NCBI GenBank assembly: GCA_947307005.1
Contig: CAMZHY010000040.1
Span: forward strand, 1-13,620
Reading direction: 5' to 3'
From: an uncultured Planctomycetaceae bacterium
GTDB lineage: Bacteria; Planctomycetota; Planctomycetia; Pirellulales; Thermoguttaceae
DNA length: 13,620 nt
Part shown: positions 1 to 6,678 of the stretch, in pieces
How the letters are laid out: each line of letters opens with the position of its first letter
Numbering within the stretch: the stretch's first letter is position 1
The notes under the pieces: model-generated
Database searches by the model: none
Seen by the model: the letters and a program-made list of their open reading frames with translations, nothing else
Told to the model about the DNA's origin: nothing
Position numbers and translations under genes: made by a program

Positions 1-199
1 TCTTTGCAACCGACTATAACTCCTCGTCTTCGAGTAGACAGTAGTCGGCGACTGCAACGAGCGAAGATCGTAAAAATGGAGTTCCCGCCGCAAATTCCGC
101 CGGGAACCGGTTCTTACGGCGCCAGCGCGAGAACGTCGCCTAACGGCGCTGCGAACCGAACGAGATATTTGTCAACTTGGTTGGAAAACGGAGATTGTA
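1..199 (+). promoter_or_regulatory. Leader region upstream of rpsJ, no convincing gene
   Basis: No recognisable protein is encoded here. A TTG-started reading frame from base 4 runs into rpsJ in another frame and looks like chance. TATAAC at 15-20 matches five of six bases of a sigma70 -10 box, but its -35 would lie outside the window. If it is real, the rpsJ mRNA has a leader of roughly 170 nt. GTTCCCG (81-87) pairs with CGGGAAC (101-107) as a 7-bp hairpin, and a weaker 6-bp stem pairs 123-128 with 146-151. In Escherichia coli the S10 leader is where L4 represses the operon. Nothing here shows that L4 acts on this leader. Confidence 0.35.
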
Positions 200-541
200 A
201 TGTCGACCAGTAAGAATATCATCAGAATCAGGATGGAAGCTTATGATCATGCGATTCTTGATCAAAGCGCCGCCGAAATCGTCGATACCGCGAAACGCAC
301 CGGTTCCGTCGTGAAGGGACCTTTCCCGATCCCGACTCGCGTCGAGCGGTACACCGTTCTTTCCAGCCCCCACGTTGACAAGAAAGCTCGTCAGCAGTAT
401 GAGATTCGCACTCACAAGCGTATCATCGACCTTGTCGAAGCCAATAATAAGACTATCGAAGCGTTGAACAAACTCAGCCTCCCGGCTGGCGTCGATATTC
501 GCATTAAGGCGACGACCGCGCAGGTCGGTTCCGCTCGCTGA
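200..541 (+). CDS. rpsJ: 30S ribosomal protein S10
   Basis: Small-subunit protein of the 30S head; in E. coli the same protein (NusE) also joins transcription antitermination complexes. The 113-residue product has the usual S10 core: an N-terminal strand and helix with the AYDHAILDQSA stretch (14-24), the PIPTRVERYTVLSSPHV block (43-59), the KKARQQYEIRTHKR loop (61-74) and the SLPAGVDI end (93-100). It is about ten residues longer than the common 103-105 because of short tails at both ends. The ATG is set by GGAGA at 190-194, five bases upstream. It is the first gene of the S10 operon in this window and precedes rplC by 96 bases. The family assignment is secure. Confidence 0.98.
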   Translation: MSTSKNIIRIRMEAYDHAILDQSAAEIVDTAKRTGSVVKGPFPIPTRVERYTVLSSPHVDKKARQQYEIRTHKRIIDLVEANNKTIEALNKLSLPAGVDIRIKATTAQVGSAR

Positions 542-637
542 TCGTGAAATTTTTTGACCGTATCGGCCTTCGCTAATCTTTATCGGGCCGCAATGCGGGA
601 ACTAACGACGTCCGTAACACGGAAGGATTGTTAAAAC

Positions 638-1360
638 ATGAGTATCGGATTACTTGGTCAGAAACTCGGAATGACCCAGCTTTTCACTGAGCAGGGAGAA
701 GTGATTCCTGTTACTGTAATTCAGGCGGGTCCCTGTAGCGTTCTGCAGGTTAAGACGGTCGAGCGCGACGGTTACGAAGCCGTCCAGCTCGGCTTCAAGG
801 ACAAACCGAAGCGTCTCGCTCGACGAAGCGAACTCGGTCATGTCGCCAACATCGGAAGCAAGCGCGAAAAGGCGACCGTCGCCGCTGGAAAAGTCGAACT
901 TCGAAAGAAGGCCGACTGCGAACCGAAGCGCTTCGTCCGGGAATTTCGCGTTCCCGTCGAGGGAGTCGAGGTCGGTCAGTCGTTTGACGTCGAAGTTTTC
1001 AACGACGTTTTTGCGGTCGACGTCACGGCCAACAGCAAAGGTCGCGGAACGGCGGGCGTTATGAAGCGTCACAACTTCAGCGGTCAGCGTATGACGCACG
1101 GCGTTAAGAAATGCCACCGTCACCTTGGCGGCACGGGCTGCAGCTCTTATCCGAGCCGCGTCCTGAAGGGCAAGAAAATGGCTGGTCATTACGGAAACGC
1201 GCGTTGCACGGTTCGTAATCAGAAGGTCGTCGTTGTCGATAAAGAGAATAATCTGCTCGTCATTCGCGGCGCGGTTCCGGGACCGACGGGCGCCTATGTT
1301 TCGATTCGCCCCACGAACAAGTTGCCGGCGCCGAAACAGAACAAGTGGCGTCTCGGCTGA
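638..1360 (+). CDS. rplC: 50S ribosomal protein L3
   Basis: Early-assembling 23S rRNA binding protein whose central loop reaches towards the peptidyl transferase centre. The 240-residue product starts MSIGLLGQKLGMTQ and carries the family signature over about 134-186, including THG (153-155) and RVLKGKKMAGHYGN (174-187). Gln150 aligns with the Gln that PrmB methylates in E. coli L3. It is about 30 residues longer than E. coli L3, mostly in the 55-115 domain and a basic C-terminal tail (225-240). AAGGA at 623-627 is the ribosome binding site, and its first bases lie in a small TCCGT/ACGGA hairpin (611-623) that could slightly mask it. Second gene of the S10 operon. Confidence 0.98.
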   Translation: MSIGLLGQKLGMTQLFTEQGEVIPVTVIQAGPCSVLQVKTVERDGYEAVQLGFKDKPKRLARRSELGHVANIGSKREKATVAAGKVELRKKADCEPKRFVREFRVPVEGVEVGQSFDVEVFNDVFAVDVTANSKGRGTAGVMKRHNFSGQRMTHGVKKCHRHLGGTGCSSYPSRVLKGKKMAGHYGNARCTVRNQKVVVVDKENNLLVIRGAVPGPTGAYVSIRPTNKLPAPKQNKWRLG

Positions 1361-1423
1361 CCCCCGGTCGGCTAAAGTCGCGTTTAAGTCACAGATAATC
1401 AAAATTCAAATATTGACAGTAAA

Positions 1424-2053
1424 ATGACGAATTTACCTATTTACGATAAATCGGGCGCTAAGGTCGGCGATTATGAAATCGATCTCGACGCGATCGCTCC
1501 AAAGATCAGCGTTCAGCTGATGCACGACGCCGTCGTGATGTATCAAAATAATCTTCGTCAGGGATCTGCGAAATCGAAGACGCGTTCTGAGGTTTCCGGC
1601 TCCAAGAAGAAGATGTATAAGCAGAAGGGTACCGGCAACGCCCGCGCGGGTCACAAGCGCAGCGGCGTCCGTCGCGGCGGCGGTCACATCTTCGCGAAGA
1701 GCCCTAAGGACTGGACGTACCGCATGCCTCGCAAAGCGCTGAAGCTTGCGACGAATATGGCGATGGCGGAAAAAGTTCGCAACGATTTCGTTAAGGTTCT
1801 CGATTCCCTCAAGCTCGAAGCTCCGAAGACGAAGGAAGTCGCGACCATTCTTGCGAAGCTAGATCTTACTCGCACCGTTCTCGTCGTCGTTGAAGAATAC
1901 AACAAGGACGTTCTCCTTAGCGTTCGCAATATTCCGAAGGCGAAGGTTCTTCCCGTCGCCGATCTGAACGCGTATGAGATTCTCCGTCCTTATCAGCTTC
2001 TGGTGACGAAAGACGCGCTTGACAAGTTTGTCAAGACTCGCGTTGCAGAGTGA
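1424..2053 (+). CDS. rplD: 50S ribosomal protein L4
   Basis: Large-subunit protein with a globular domain on the surface and a long loop lining the peptide exit tunnel. The 209-residue product has the tunnel loop at about 58-90, with KQKGTGNARAG (66-76) and RRGGGHIF (83-90). The RxR of many orthologues (GTGRARAG) is N-A-R here. In E. coli L4 also represses its own operon; whether this one does is unknown. No Shine-Dalgarno sequence is visible: the 40 bases before the ATG are AT-rich (caaatattgacagtaaaATG), which suggests S1-assisted initiation or coupling to rplC. Length and order (rplC-rplD-rplW) are standard. Confidence 0.98.
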   Translation: MTNLPIYDKSGAKVGDYEIDLDAIAPKISVQLMHDAVVMYQNNLRQGSAKSKTRSEVSGSKKKMYKQKGTGNARAGHKRSGVRRGGGHIFAKSPKDWTYRMPRKALKLATNMAMAEKVRNDFVKVLDSLKLEAPKTKEVATILAKLDLTRTVLVVVEEYNKDVLLSVRNIPKAKVLPVADLNAYEILRPYQLLVTKDALDKFVKTRVAE

Positions 2054-2111
2054 TTCGTTCACATCCGTCTGAGTTCGATAATAATGAAAAGATAAAAGAG
2101 GGAATAGAACA

Positions 2112-2429
2112 ATGGCTCAAAGCAAAGACGTTACCGAAACCAAGCTCGTCCTCGAACCTTATCAGGTTATCATTCGCCCCATCGTTACCGAAAAGGGCGT
2201 TAGGCTCTCGAGCGAGAACAACACGTACACCTTCGAAGTTCACAAACTTGCTTCGAAGACGGATATCAAGGAAGCGATCGAAGCTCTTTACGACGTCAAG
2301 GTCGTTTCCGTTCACACACAGAATTTCATCGGCAAGAAGCGTCGCACTCGTAAAGGCGTCGGCGTGACTCGCTCTTGGAAGAAGGCCATGGTCAAACTCG
2401 ACGAGGAACATCGTCTCGACCTGTATTGA
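2112..2429 (+). CDS. rplW: 50S ribosomal protein L23
   Basis: Binds 23S rRNA beside the exit tunnel mouth, where it docks trigger factor, the signal recognition particle and the SecY translocon. The 105-residue product has the RPIVTEK motif (22-28) and the basic FIGKKRRTRKGVG loop (72-84) followed by SWKKAMVKL (88-96), as in bacterial L23. A short charged N-terminal tail (1-15) precedes the core. GAGGGA at 2098-2103 lies eight bases before the ATG. It sits between rplD and rplB as in nearly all bacteria. secY, a functional partner at the tunnel exit, lies further down the same cluster. Confidence 0.97.
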   Translation: MAQSKDVTETKLVLEPYQVIIRPIVTEKGVRLSSENNTYTFEVHKLASKTDIKEAIEALYDVKVVSVHTQNFIGKKRRTRKGVGVTRSWKKAMVKLDEEHRLDLY

Positions 2430-2483
2430 CGCTGGACTCGCAACACGGCTTAAAATCAACGAAATACAATCGGAGTAAATACA

Positions 2484-3341
2484 ATGGGTATTCGACGATA
2501 CAGACCGAACAACGCGGGTCGGCGAAACATGAGCGTGAGCGACTTCGCCGAACTGACGAAGGGCGCGAAGCCTGTGAAGAGTCTTCTTCGTCCGAAGAAG
2601 CGTTGCAGCGGTCGCAATAACCAAGGCATTATCACCGTTCGTCACCGAGGCGGCGGCGCGAAGCGTCACATCCGTCTCGTCGACTTCCGTCGCAATAAGG
2701 ACGGGATGATCGCGACGGTTGACTCGATTCAGTACGATCCTAACCGTTCCGCGCGTATCGCGCTCCTCATTTACGAGGATGGAACGAAGCGTTACATCGT
2801 CGCGCCGGAAGGCTTGACGGTCGGCGCGAAGATCGTGAGCGGTTCCGAGGCTGAACCGCGTCTCGGCAACTGCTTGCCTCTTTCCAAGATTCCGCTTGGT
2901 TCGGAAATTCACAACATTGAGCTTCGTCCCGGTCGCGGCGGTTGCATGTGCCGTAGCGCGGGAACGAAAGCGACGCTCGTGGCGCGCGAAGAAGATTGGG
3001 CGCAGATCAGCTTGCCGAGCGGCGAAATCCGCCGCGTCCCGGCGAGTTGCCGCGCGGTGATGGGCGTCGTCGGCAACGGCGATCACATGAACATCGTGCT
3101 CGGCAAGGCCGGACGCGTTCGCTGGATGGGGCGTCGCCCCTATGTCCGCGGCACCGCGATGAACCCGATCGACCACCCGCACGGGGGCGGCGAAGGCCGT
3201 ACGAAGGGCGGTCGTCATCCGGTCACGCCTACGGGCAAGCCGACCAAAGGTACTTCGACGCGTAAGCACAAGAAGGCCTCGAACAAGTCGATCGTCCGTC
3301 GTCGTCGCAGTCGTCGTTACGGTCTGCTGAAGCTCTCCTGA
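2484..3341 (+). CDS. rplB: 50S ribosomal protein L2
   Basis: Highly conserved 23S rRNA binding protein needed for subunit joining and peptidyl transfer. The 285-residue product begins MGIRRYRPNNAGRR and contains RHRGGGAKR (53-61), the KOW-type middle domain and the diagnostic RGTAMNPIDHPHGGGEGR at 222-239, which holds the conserved His implicated in peptidyl transferase function. The C-terminus (260-285) is strongly basic and ends RRSRRYGLLKLS. It is about ten residues longer than E. coli L2. Cysteines at 154 and 156 within GRGGCMCRSAG are a local variation on the usual GRGGxxxRSAG. GGAG at 2472-2475 is the ribosome binding site. Confidence 0.99.
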   Translation: MGIRRYRPNNAGRRNMSVSDFAELTKGAKPVKSLLRPKKRCSGRNNQGIITVRHRGGGAKRHIRLVDFRRNKDGMIATVDSIQYDPNRSARIALLIYEDGTKRYIVAPEGLTVGAKIVSGSEAEPRLGNCLPLSKIPLGSEIHNIELRPGRGGCMCRSAGTKATLVAREEDWAQISLPSGEIRRVPASCRAVMGVVGNGDHMNIVLGKAGRVRWMGRRPYVRGTAMNPIDHPHGGGEGRTKGGRHPVTPTGKPTKGTSTRKHKKASNKSIVRRRRSRRYGLLKLS

Positions 3342-3431
3342 AACGTAAGGTTAAGTCGCGACTGACGAACGCGCATAAGAATTCCGAGGTCGCGGCGAGT
3401 TTTACCGCTGTTAAATTCAATTGGTAGCACA

Positions 3432-3698
3432 ATGAGTAGATCAAATAAAAAGGGACCTTACGTAGACGTTAAGCTCCGTGAAAAGGTCGAAAAGCTCAAC
3501 GAGCAGGGCAAAAAAGAGCCCATCAAGACGTGGGCGCGCGCCTGCACGATTATTCCTGAATTCGTTAACCACACTTTTCTCGTCCACAATGGCAAGGCGT
3601 TTCTGAAGGTCCTCGTGACGGAAGAAATGGTTGGTCATAAACTCGGCGAGTTCTCTCTCACGAGAATTTTCCGCGGACACGGCGGCAAGAGCAAGTAA
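3432..3698 (+). CDS. rpsS: 30S ribosomal protein S19
   Basis: 30S head protein that forms a complex with S13 and contacts the A-site region and the inter-subunit bridge. The 88-residue product is full length and carries the signature VHNGKAFLKVLVTEEMVGHKLGEF (51-74), followed by TRIFRGHGG. The ribosome binding site is weak: only GGTAG around 3422-3426 precedes the ATG. It follows rplB after 90 bases of spacer, a larger gap than in most S10 operons, and is followed closely by rplV. Confidence 0.98.
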   Translation: MSRSNKKGPYVDVKLREKVEKLNEQGKKEPIKTWARACTIIPEFVNHTFLVHNGKAFLKVLVTEEMVGHKLGEFSLTRIFRGHGGKSK

Positions 3699-3715
3699 TA
3701 AGATAGGTGAAAGAT

Positions 3716-4087
3716 ATGGCGCACAATAAGAATGAAGAGGCCGAGAAGGCCGCTGAGGTTCCGCAGTACCGCGCGGTTCACAAGTTCGCACCGATCAGCG
3801 CGCAGAAAGTTCGCGTTTTCGCCGATCTTATTCGCGGCAAGTTCGCCGACGAAGCGATGACGCTTCTTGAGTGCTATCCGAATCGCGGCGCTCGCATGCT
3901 CGAGAAAGTTCTCAAGAGCGCGATGAGCAACGCGGAGGATTTGCGCGCGCAGAATCTCGACAACCTGAAGGTCGCCGACGTTCGTATCGACGGCGGACCG
4001 ATGCAGCGTCGTTGGCGCGCCGGGTCGCGCGGCGTTTCGGTGATTATCCGTCGTCGTTCGAGCCACATCAGCGTCGTTTTGAAGTAA
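3716..4087 (+). CDS. rplV: 50S ribosomal protein L22
   Basis: Large-subunit protein whose beta-hairpin lines the exit tunnel opposite L4 and is a known site of macrolide-resistance changes. The 123-residue product has the helical core APISAQKVRVFADLIRGK (25-42), the extended tunnel hairpin at about 87-106 and the conserved SSHISVV end (115-121). I chose the ATG at 3716 because AGGTGA (3705-3710) is well placed five bases before it. An in-frame GTG at 3707 would add three residues but overlaps this ribosome binding site. The acidic, lysine-rich N-terminal tail (3-14) is an extension relative to E. coli. Starts 17 bases after rpsS. Confidence 0.97.
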   Translation: MAHNKNEEAEKAAEVPQYRAVHKFAPISAQKVRVFADLIRGKFADEAMTLLECYPNRGARMLEKVLKSAMSNAEDLRAQNLDNLKVADVRIDGGPMQRRWRAGSRGVSVIIRRRSSHISVVLK

Positions 4088-4124
4088 TCATAACTAACCT
4101 GACAAACATACAGGACTACGCATA

Positions 4125-4871
4125 ATGGGTCAGAAAGTTAATCCCGTCGCGTTTAGAGTCGGCGTCATGGAAGGCTGGAAAAGTCGCTGGTACGCTCCTA
4201 AAAAGGAATACGGCGCGCTTCTGGTCGAAGACAAGATTATCCGCGACTTCATTAAGAAACACAGGGATATTCAAAGAAGCGAAGATAAGAAGAAGGTTGT
4301 CAAAGACGAGCTTTCCTTCCCGGGAGTCGCTAAGATCGAGATCGAACGAACGCGCGACGAGCTTCGCGTGATCGTTACGACCGCGCGCCCTGGACTTATC
4401 ATCGGTTCCAAAGGATTGCGCGCCAAGGAGCTTCAAGAAGAACTTCAAGCTCTTACCGGACGTCGCGTTAAGCTCGACGTCAACGAAGAAAAGAACCCCG
4501 AGCTCATCGCTCAACTCGTCGCAGAGGACATTGGCGATCAGCTCGTCAAGCGCGCCAGTTTCCGTCGCGTGATCAAACGCGCGATGGCGAACGCCATGGA
4601 GAAGGGCGCGAAGGGAATCAAGATTCAGCTTTCAGGTCGTCTCGGCGGCGCGGAAATGGCGCGTTGCGAGAAGCAGGCCGAGGGATCGATTCCGCTTTCG
4701 ACGCTGCGCGCTAAGATCGATTACGGCTTCCATGAGGCCAAGATCGCGCAGGGTCACATCGGAATTCAAGTTTGGATTAATCAGGGCGAATATAGCGAGG
4801 ACGACAACAATGGCCAGAATGCCGAAAAGAGTTCTTCATCGAAAACAACAAAGAGGGCGTATAAGAGGTAA
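4125..4871 (+). CDS. rpsC: 30S ribosomal protein S3
   Basis: 30S protein at the mRNA entry channel with helicase-like mRNA handling in E. coli. The 248-residue product has the N-terminal MGQKVNP, a type II KH domain with the GSKG loop at 94-97 (LIIGSKGLRAKELQEEL), and the C-terminal domain with SGRLGGAEMAR (170-180) and GIQVWINQGE (213-222). A hydrophilic tail of about 26 residues follows. The last 20 codons (229-248) overlap the start of rplP in a different frame, so the tail and the L16 N-terminus are encoded by the same DNA. The AGGA before the ATG is modest. The family call is certain; the exact tail may be shaped by the overlap. Confidence 0.98.
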   Translation: MGQKVNPVAFRVGVMEGWKSRWYAPKKEYGALLVEDKIIRDFIKKHRDIQRSEDKKKVVKDELSFPGVAKIEIERTRDELRVIVTTARPGLIIGSKGLRAKELQEELQALTGRRVKLDVNEEKNPELIAQLVAEDIGDQLVKRASFRRVIKRAMANAMEKGAKGIKIQLSGRLGGAEMARCEKQAEGSIPLSTLRAKIDYGFHEAKIAQGHIGIQVWINQGEYSEDDNNGQNAEKSSSSKTTKRAYKR

Positions 4872-5226
4872 CGCGACCCGCGGTCAGATGGTGAGTTTCG
4901 GCGATTTCGGCCTCCAGACTCTCGAAGGCGGCTGGATTAGCGCAGCGACCATCGAAGCTGGACGTATCGCCGCTCAGCAGTATCTCCGCGCCGAAGGTAA
5001 GCTTTACGTTCGCATCTTCCCGAACAAGCCTATCACCTCGATCCCGCTCGAAACCCGTATGGGTAAAGGTAAGGGCGAACCGGATTACTGGGCTGCGGTC
5101 GTTCATCCCGGAACGGTTATGTACGAAGTCGGCGGCGTTCCCGAGGAAACCGCGAAGCTTTGTTTCAACCGTCTGGCGCACAAGATGCCGGTCAAGTGCC
5201 GTCTGGTTCGTCGCAAGACGATCTGA
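4810..5226 (+). CDS. rplP: 50S ribosomal protein L16
   Basis: Late-assembling protein near the A-site tRNA elbow. The 138-residue product shows MPKRVLHRKQQRGR (4-17), VSFGDFGLQ (28-36), KPITSIPLETRMGKGKGEPDYW (73-94) and GVPEETAK, all typical. Arg83 in RMGKGKG aligns with the Arg hydroxylated by RoxA (YcfD) in E. coli. I chose ATG 4810 because GAGGA (4797-4801) lies eight bases upstream. ATG 4819, giving MPKRV directly, is the alternative. The longer frame back to 4732 is not supported by homology. The gene starts inside rpsC, overlapping it by 62 bases, so translation is probably coupled. Confidence 0.97.
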   Translation: MARMPKRVLHRKQQRGRIRGNATRGQMVSFGDFGLQTLEGGWISAATIEAGRIAAQQYLRAEGKLYVRIFPNKPITSIPLETRMGKGKGEPDYWAAVVHPGTVMYEVGGVPEETAKLCFNRLAHKMPVKCRLVRRKTI

Positions 5227-5316
5227 ACTAAACAACGGAGTCGCCGGATCGCAAGATCCGGCTGTCGCCCGCTACCTCTAGGGACGTTCGCAAGGACGTC
5301 CGAAGGATAGAATAAG
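5227..5316 (+). promoter_or_regulatory. Twin GCAA-tetraloop hairpins between rplP and rpmC
   Basis: Two consecutive hairpins fill this 90-base spacer. The first pairs 5243-5250 (GCCGGATC) with 5255-5262 (GATCCGGC) without mismatch and closes on a GCAA loop. The second pairs 5282-5289 (GGACGTTC) with 5294-5301 (GGACGTCC), with one G-U pair, and also closes on GCAA. The second stem ends directly before the rpmC ribosome binding site AAGGA (5303-5307). GCAA belongs to the GNRA class, which often docks into RNA receptors or binds protein. The role is not known. Translational control of rpmC-rpsQ, mRNA protection or processing are all possible. No U-tract follows, so it is not a terminator. Confidence 0.7.
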
Positions 5317-5499
5317 ATGAAGGCTAGCGAAATTAGAGAGATGAGCGCGGATCAGCGTCAAAGCTTGCTCAAAGAAACGGTCGACAAGCTTTACAAGCTC
5401 CGAATCCAAGCTAATATGGAACGTCTCGATTCTCCGAGCGAGGTTCGAAAAGCCAAAAAGCTGATTGCTCAAATCAAGACGATTCAGAACGAAACCTGA
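5317..5499 (+). CDS. rpmC: 50S ribosomal protein L29
   Basis: Small, mostly helical protein at the exit tunnel rim next to L23. The 60-residue product MKASEIREMS...QIKTIQNET has the conserved MKASEIR start, the LKETVDKLYKLRIQ helix (18-31) and a final helix rich in Lys and Ile. Length is normal. AAGGA at 5303-5307 is the ribosome binding site, nine bases before the ATG and immediately after a hairpin. In many bacteria rpmC touches rplP. Here 90 structured bases separate them. Confidence 0.96.
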   Translation: MKASEIREMSADQRQSLLKETVDKLYKLRIQANMERLDSPSEVRKAKKLIAQIKTIQNET

Positions 5500-5581
5500 G
5501 AAGACAAGTCAAATCAGAAGAAGGCTTCGAGGTTCGCATTTTCATGATCTGAAGAACGCTTTCACAGCGAGGATATACCAG

Positions 5582-5839
5582 ATGCCTAAGATGAAGTTGG
5601 TCGGCGTTGTTAAGACCGACAAGATGCAGAAGACTCGCCGAGTCGAAATTCCGCGTATTAAGAAATATCCGAAATACGGCAAATATGTTCGTACTCGCAC
5701 CGTCTGCTACGTTCACGATGAGAACAACGAGTCCGCCGTCGGCGACGTCGTTGAAATTGAAGAAAGCCGTCCGACCTCGAAACTCAAGAGATGGACGCTT
5801 GTTCAAATCGTGAAGAAAGCGGAGAAGATCGGCGGCTGA
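5582..5839 (+). CDS. rpsQ: 30S ribosomal protein S17
   Basis: OB-fold 16S rRNA binding protein of the 30S body, needed early in assembly. The 85-residue product MPKMKLVGVVKTDKMQKT... has the VGVVKTDKMQKTRRVEI strand block (7-23) and the signature GDVVEIEESRPTSKLKRW (54-71). I chose the ATG at 5582 because GAGGA (5569-5573) is eight bases upstream and because homology starts there. The open frame back to 5465 crosses the end of rpmC and has no family resemblance. It is the last gene of the S10 group, with 85 bases before rplN. Confidence 0.97.
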   Translation: MPKMKLVGVVKTDKMQKTRRVEIPRIKKYPKYGKYVRTRTVCYVHDENNESAVGDVVEIEESRPTSKLKRWTLVQIVKKAEKIGG

Positions 5840-5924
5840 AGCTGACGCCGGTCGCGCTGAACCTCGCGGTTTGGCGACGTAATCATTCAGAAATTAAATT
5901 CCATACCGAAAGCGAGTAAGAATC
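5840..5924 (+). promoter_or_regulatory. rpsQ-rplN spacer: bulged hairpin and weak promoter-like pair
   Basis: Bases 5846-5856 pair with 5865-5876 as an 11-bp RNA stem containing three G-U pairs, one bulged U (5870) and an eight-base loop. TTGGCG (5871-5876) and TTAAAT (5894-5899) are 17 bases apart, each matching four of six sigma70 consensus bases. In E. coli the spc operon promoter lies at this same place between rpsQ and rplN, which makes the pair worth noting. Matches are poor and read-through from the S10 genes is equally likely. Confidence 0.3.
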
Positions 5925-6293
5925 ATGATTCAAATGCAGACTCGTTTGGAATCCGCCGACAATACTGGCGCGAAAGAGCTCCAGTGCATTAAGGTGTTGG
6001 GCGGTACTCACCGTCGAACGGCGAATCTTGGCGATATCATTATTTGCAGCGTCAAGTCCGTCATTCCGGGGAGCCAAATTAAGAAGGGGCAGGTCGTTAA
6101 AGCGGTTATCGTTCGTACGAAGTATCCGACCCGTCGCGAAGACGGCAGTTACATTCGTTTCGACCGCAACGCCGCCGTTCTCGTCGATAACGACAAGAAT
6201 CCCCGAGGAACTCGTATCTTTGGCGCCGTCGGTCGCGAACTTCGCGATCTTGGCTTTATGAAGATTATCAGTCTTGCGAGCGAGGTGGTCTGA
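5925..6293 (+). CDS. rplN: 50S ribosomal protein L14
   Basis: Beta-barrel 23S rRNA protein at the subunit interface, forming bridges to 16S rRNA and the docking site for the silencing factor RsfS. The 122-residue product is exactly the common bacterial length, starting MIQMQTRLESADNTGAK and carrying KAVIVRTKYPTRREDGSYIRF (59-79) and NPRGTRIFGAVGRELR (92-107). The stop codon overlaps the rplX start (TGATG), so the two are translationally coupled. The ribosome binding site is weak (CGAGTAAG). First gene of the spc block. Confidence 0.98.
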   Translation: MIQMQTRLESADNTGAKELQCIKVLGGTHRRTANLGDIIICSVKSVIPGSQIKKGQVVKAVIVRTKYPTRREDGSYIRFDRNAAVLVDNDKNPRGTRIFGAVGRELRDLGFMKIISLASEVV

Positions 6294-6661
6294 TGCGTAT
6301 TAAAGTCGATGATACAGTAGTCGTCCTCTCGGGCAAAGATCGCGGCAAGAGAGGCAAGGTTACTTCCGTCAAACTGGAAGAGAATAAAGTGGTCGTCGAC
6401 GGCGTCAACGTCGTCAGCCGTCACGTTCGTCGTTCGCAGCGCAATATGCAGGGCGGACGTCTTACGAAGACGATGCCTCTTCCCGCCGGCAAAGTCATGG
6501 TTGTTTGTCCCAAATGCGACAAACCTACGCGCGTCGGATACCGTTTTGTCGAAGCCACCGTTAAGGTCGACGAAACCGAAACCACCGTGACGAAGAAAGA
6601 ACGGTTCTGCAAAAAGTGCGGCGCCGCTCTTCCACCCGCTCCGTATAAGAAGATTCGATAG
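6293..6661 (+). CDS. rplX: 50S ribosomal protein L24, zinc-ribbon form
   Basis: One of the two assembly-initiator proteins for the 50S subunit. The 122-residue product has an N-terminal KOW motif (DTVVVLSGKDRGKRGKV, 7-23), a basic middle, and two CxxC pairs, C72/C75 (CPKCDKPTRVGYR) and C106/C109 (CKKCG), which should hold a zinc ion as in Gram-positive and Thermus-type L24. The segment between the pairs is 30 residues, roughly ten longer than the Thermus form I recall, because of a Val/Thr/Glu-rich insertion at about 86-101. The start overlaps the rplN stop by one base, with AGGTGG just upstream. A short Pro/Lys tail ends the protein. Confidence 0.97.
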   Translation: MRIKVDDTVVVLSGKDRGKRGKVTSVKLEENKVVVDGVNVVSRHVRRSQRNMQGGRLTKTMPLPAGKVMVVCPKCDKPTRVGYRFVEATVKVDETETTVTKKERFCKKCGAALPPAPYKKIR

Positions 6662-6678
6662 TGATCAGGGACACGAAA

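Noticed and set aside
4..213. A 69-codon frame upstream of rpsJ, starting with TTG
   Set aside because: It overlaps the rpsJ start in another frame, lacks a ribosome binding site in view and has low-complexity basic composition. More likely leader RNA.
554..579. TTGACC and TAATCT in the rpsJ-rplC gap as a promoter
   Set aside because: The spacing is only 14 bases, too short for a sigma70 promoter, and there is no terminator before it.
1413..1418. A perfect TTGACA hexamer just before rplD
   Set aside because: A -10 box at the right distance would fall inside the rplD coding region and none is convincing there. The AT-rich context makes the hexamer likely by chance.
2031..3269. A 412-codon open frame on the minus strand opposite rplB and rplW
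   Set aside because: It is antisense to two certain ribosomal protein genes, its product is Arg/Ala/Asp-rich with no recognisable motif, and such frames arise from the strong codon bias (many GTC, GCG, CGT codons) of the sense strand.
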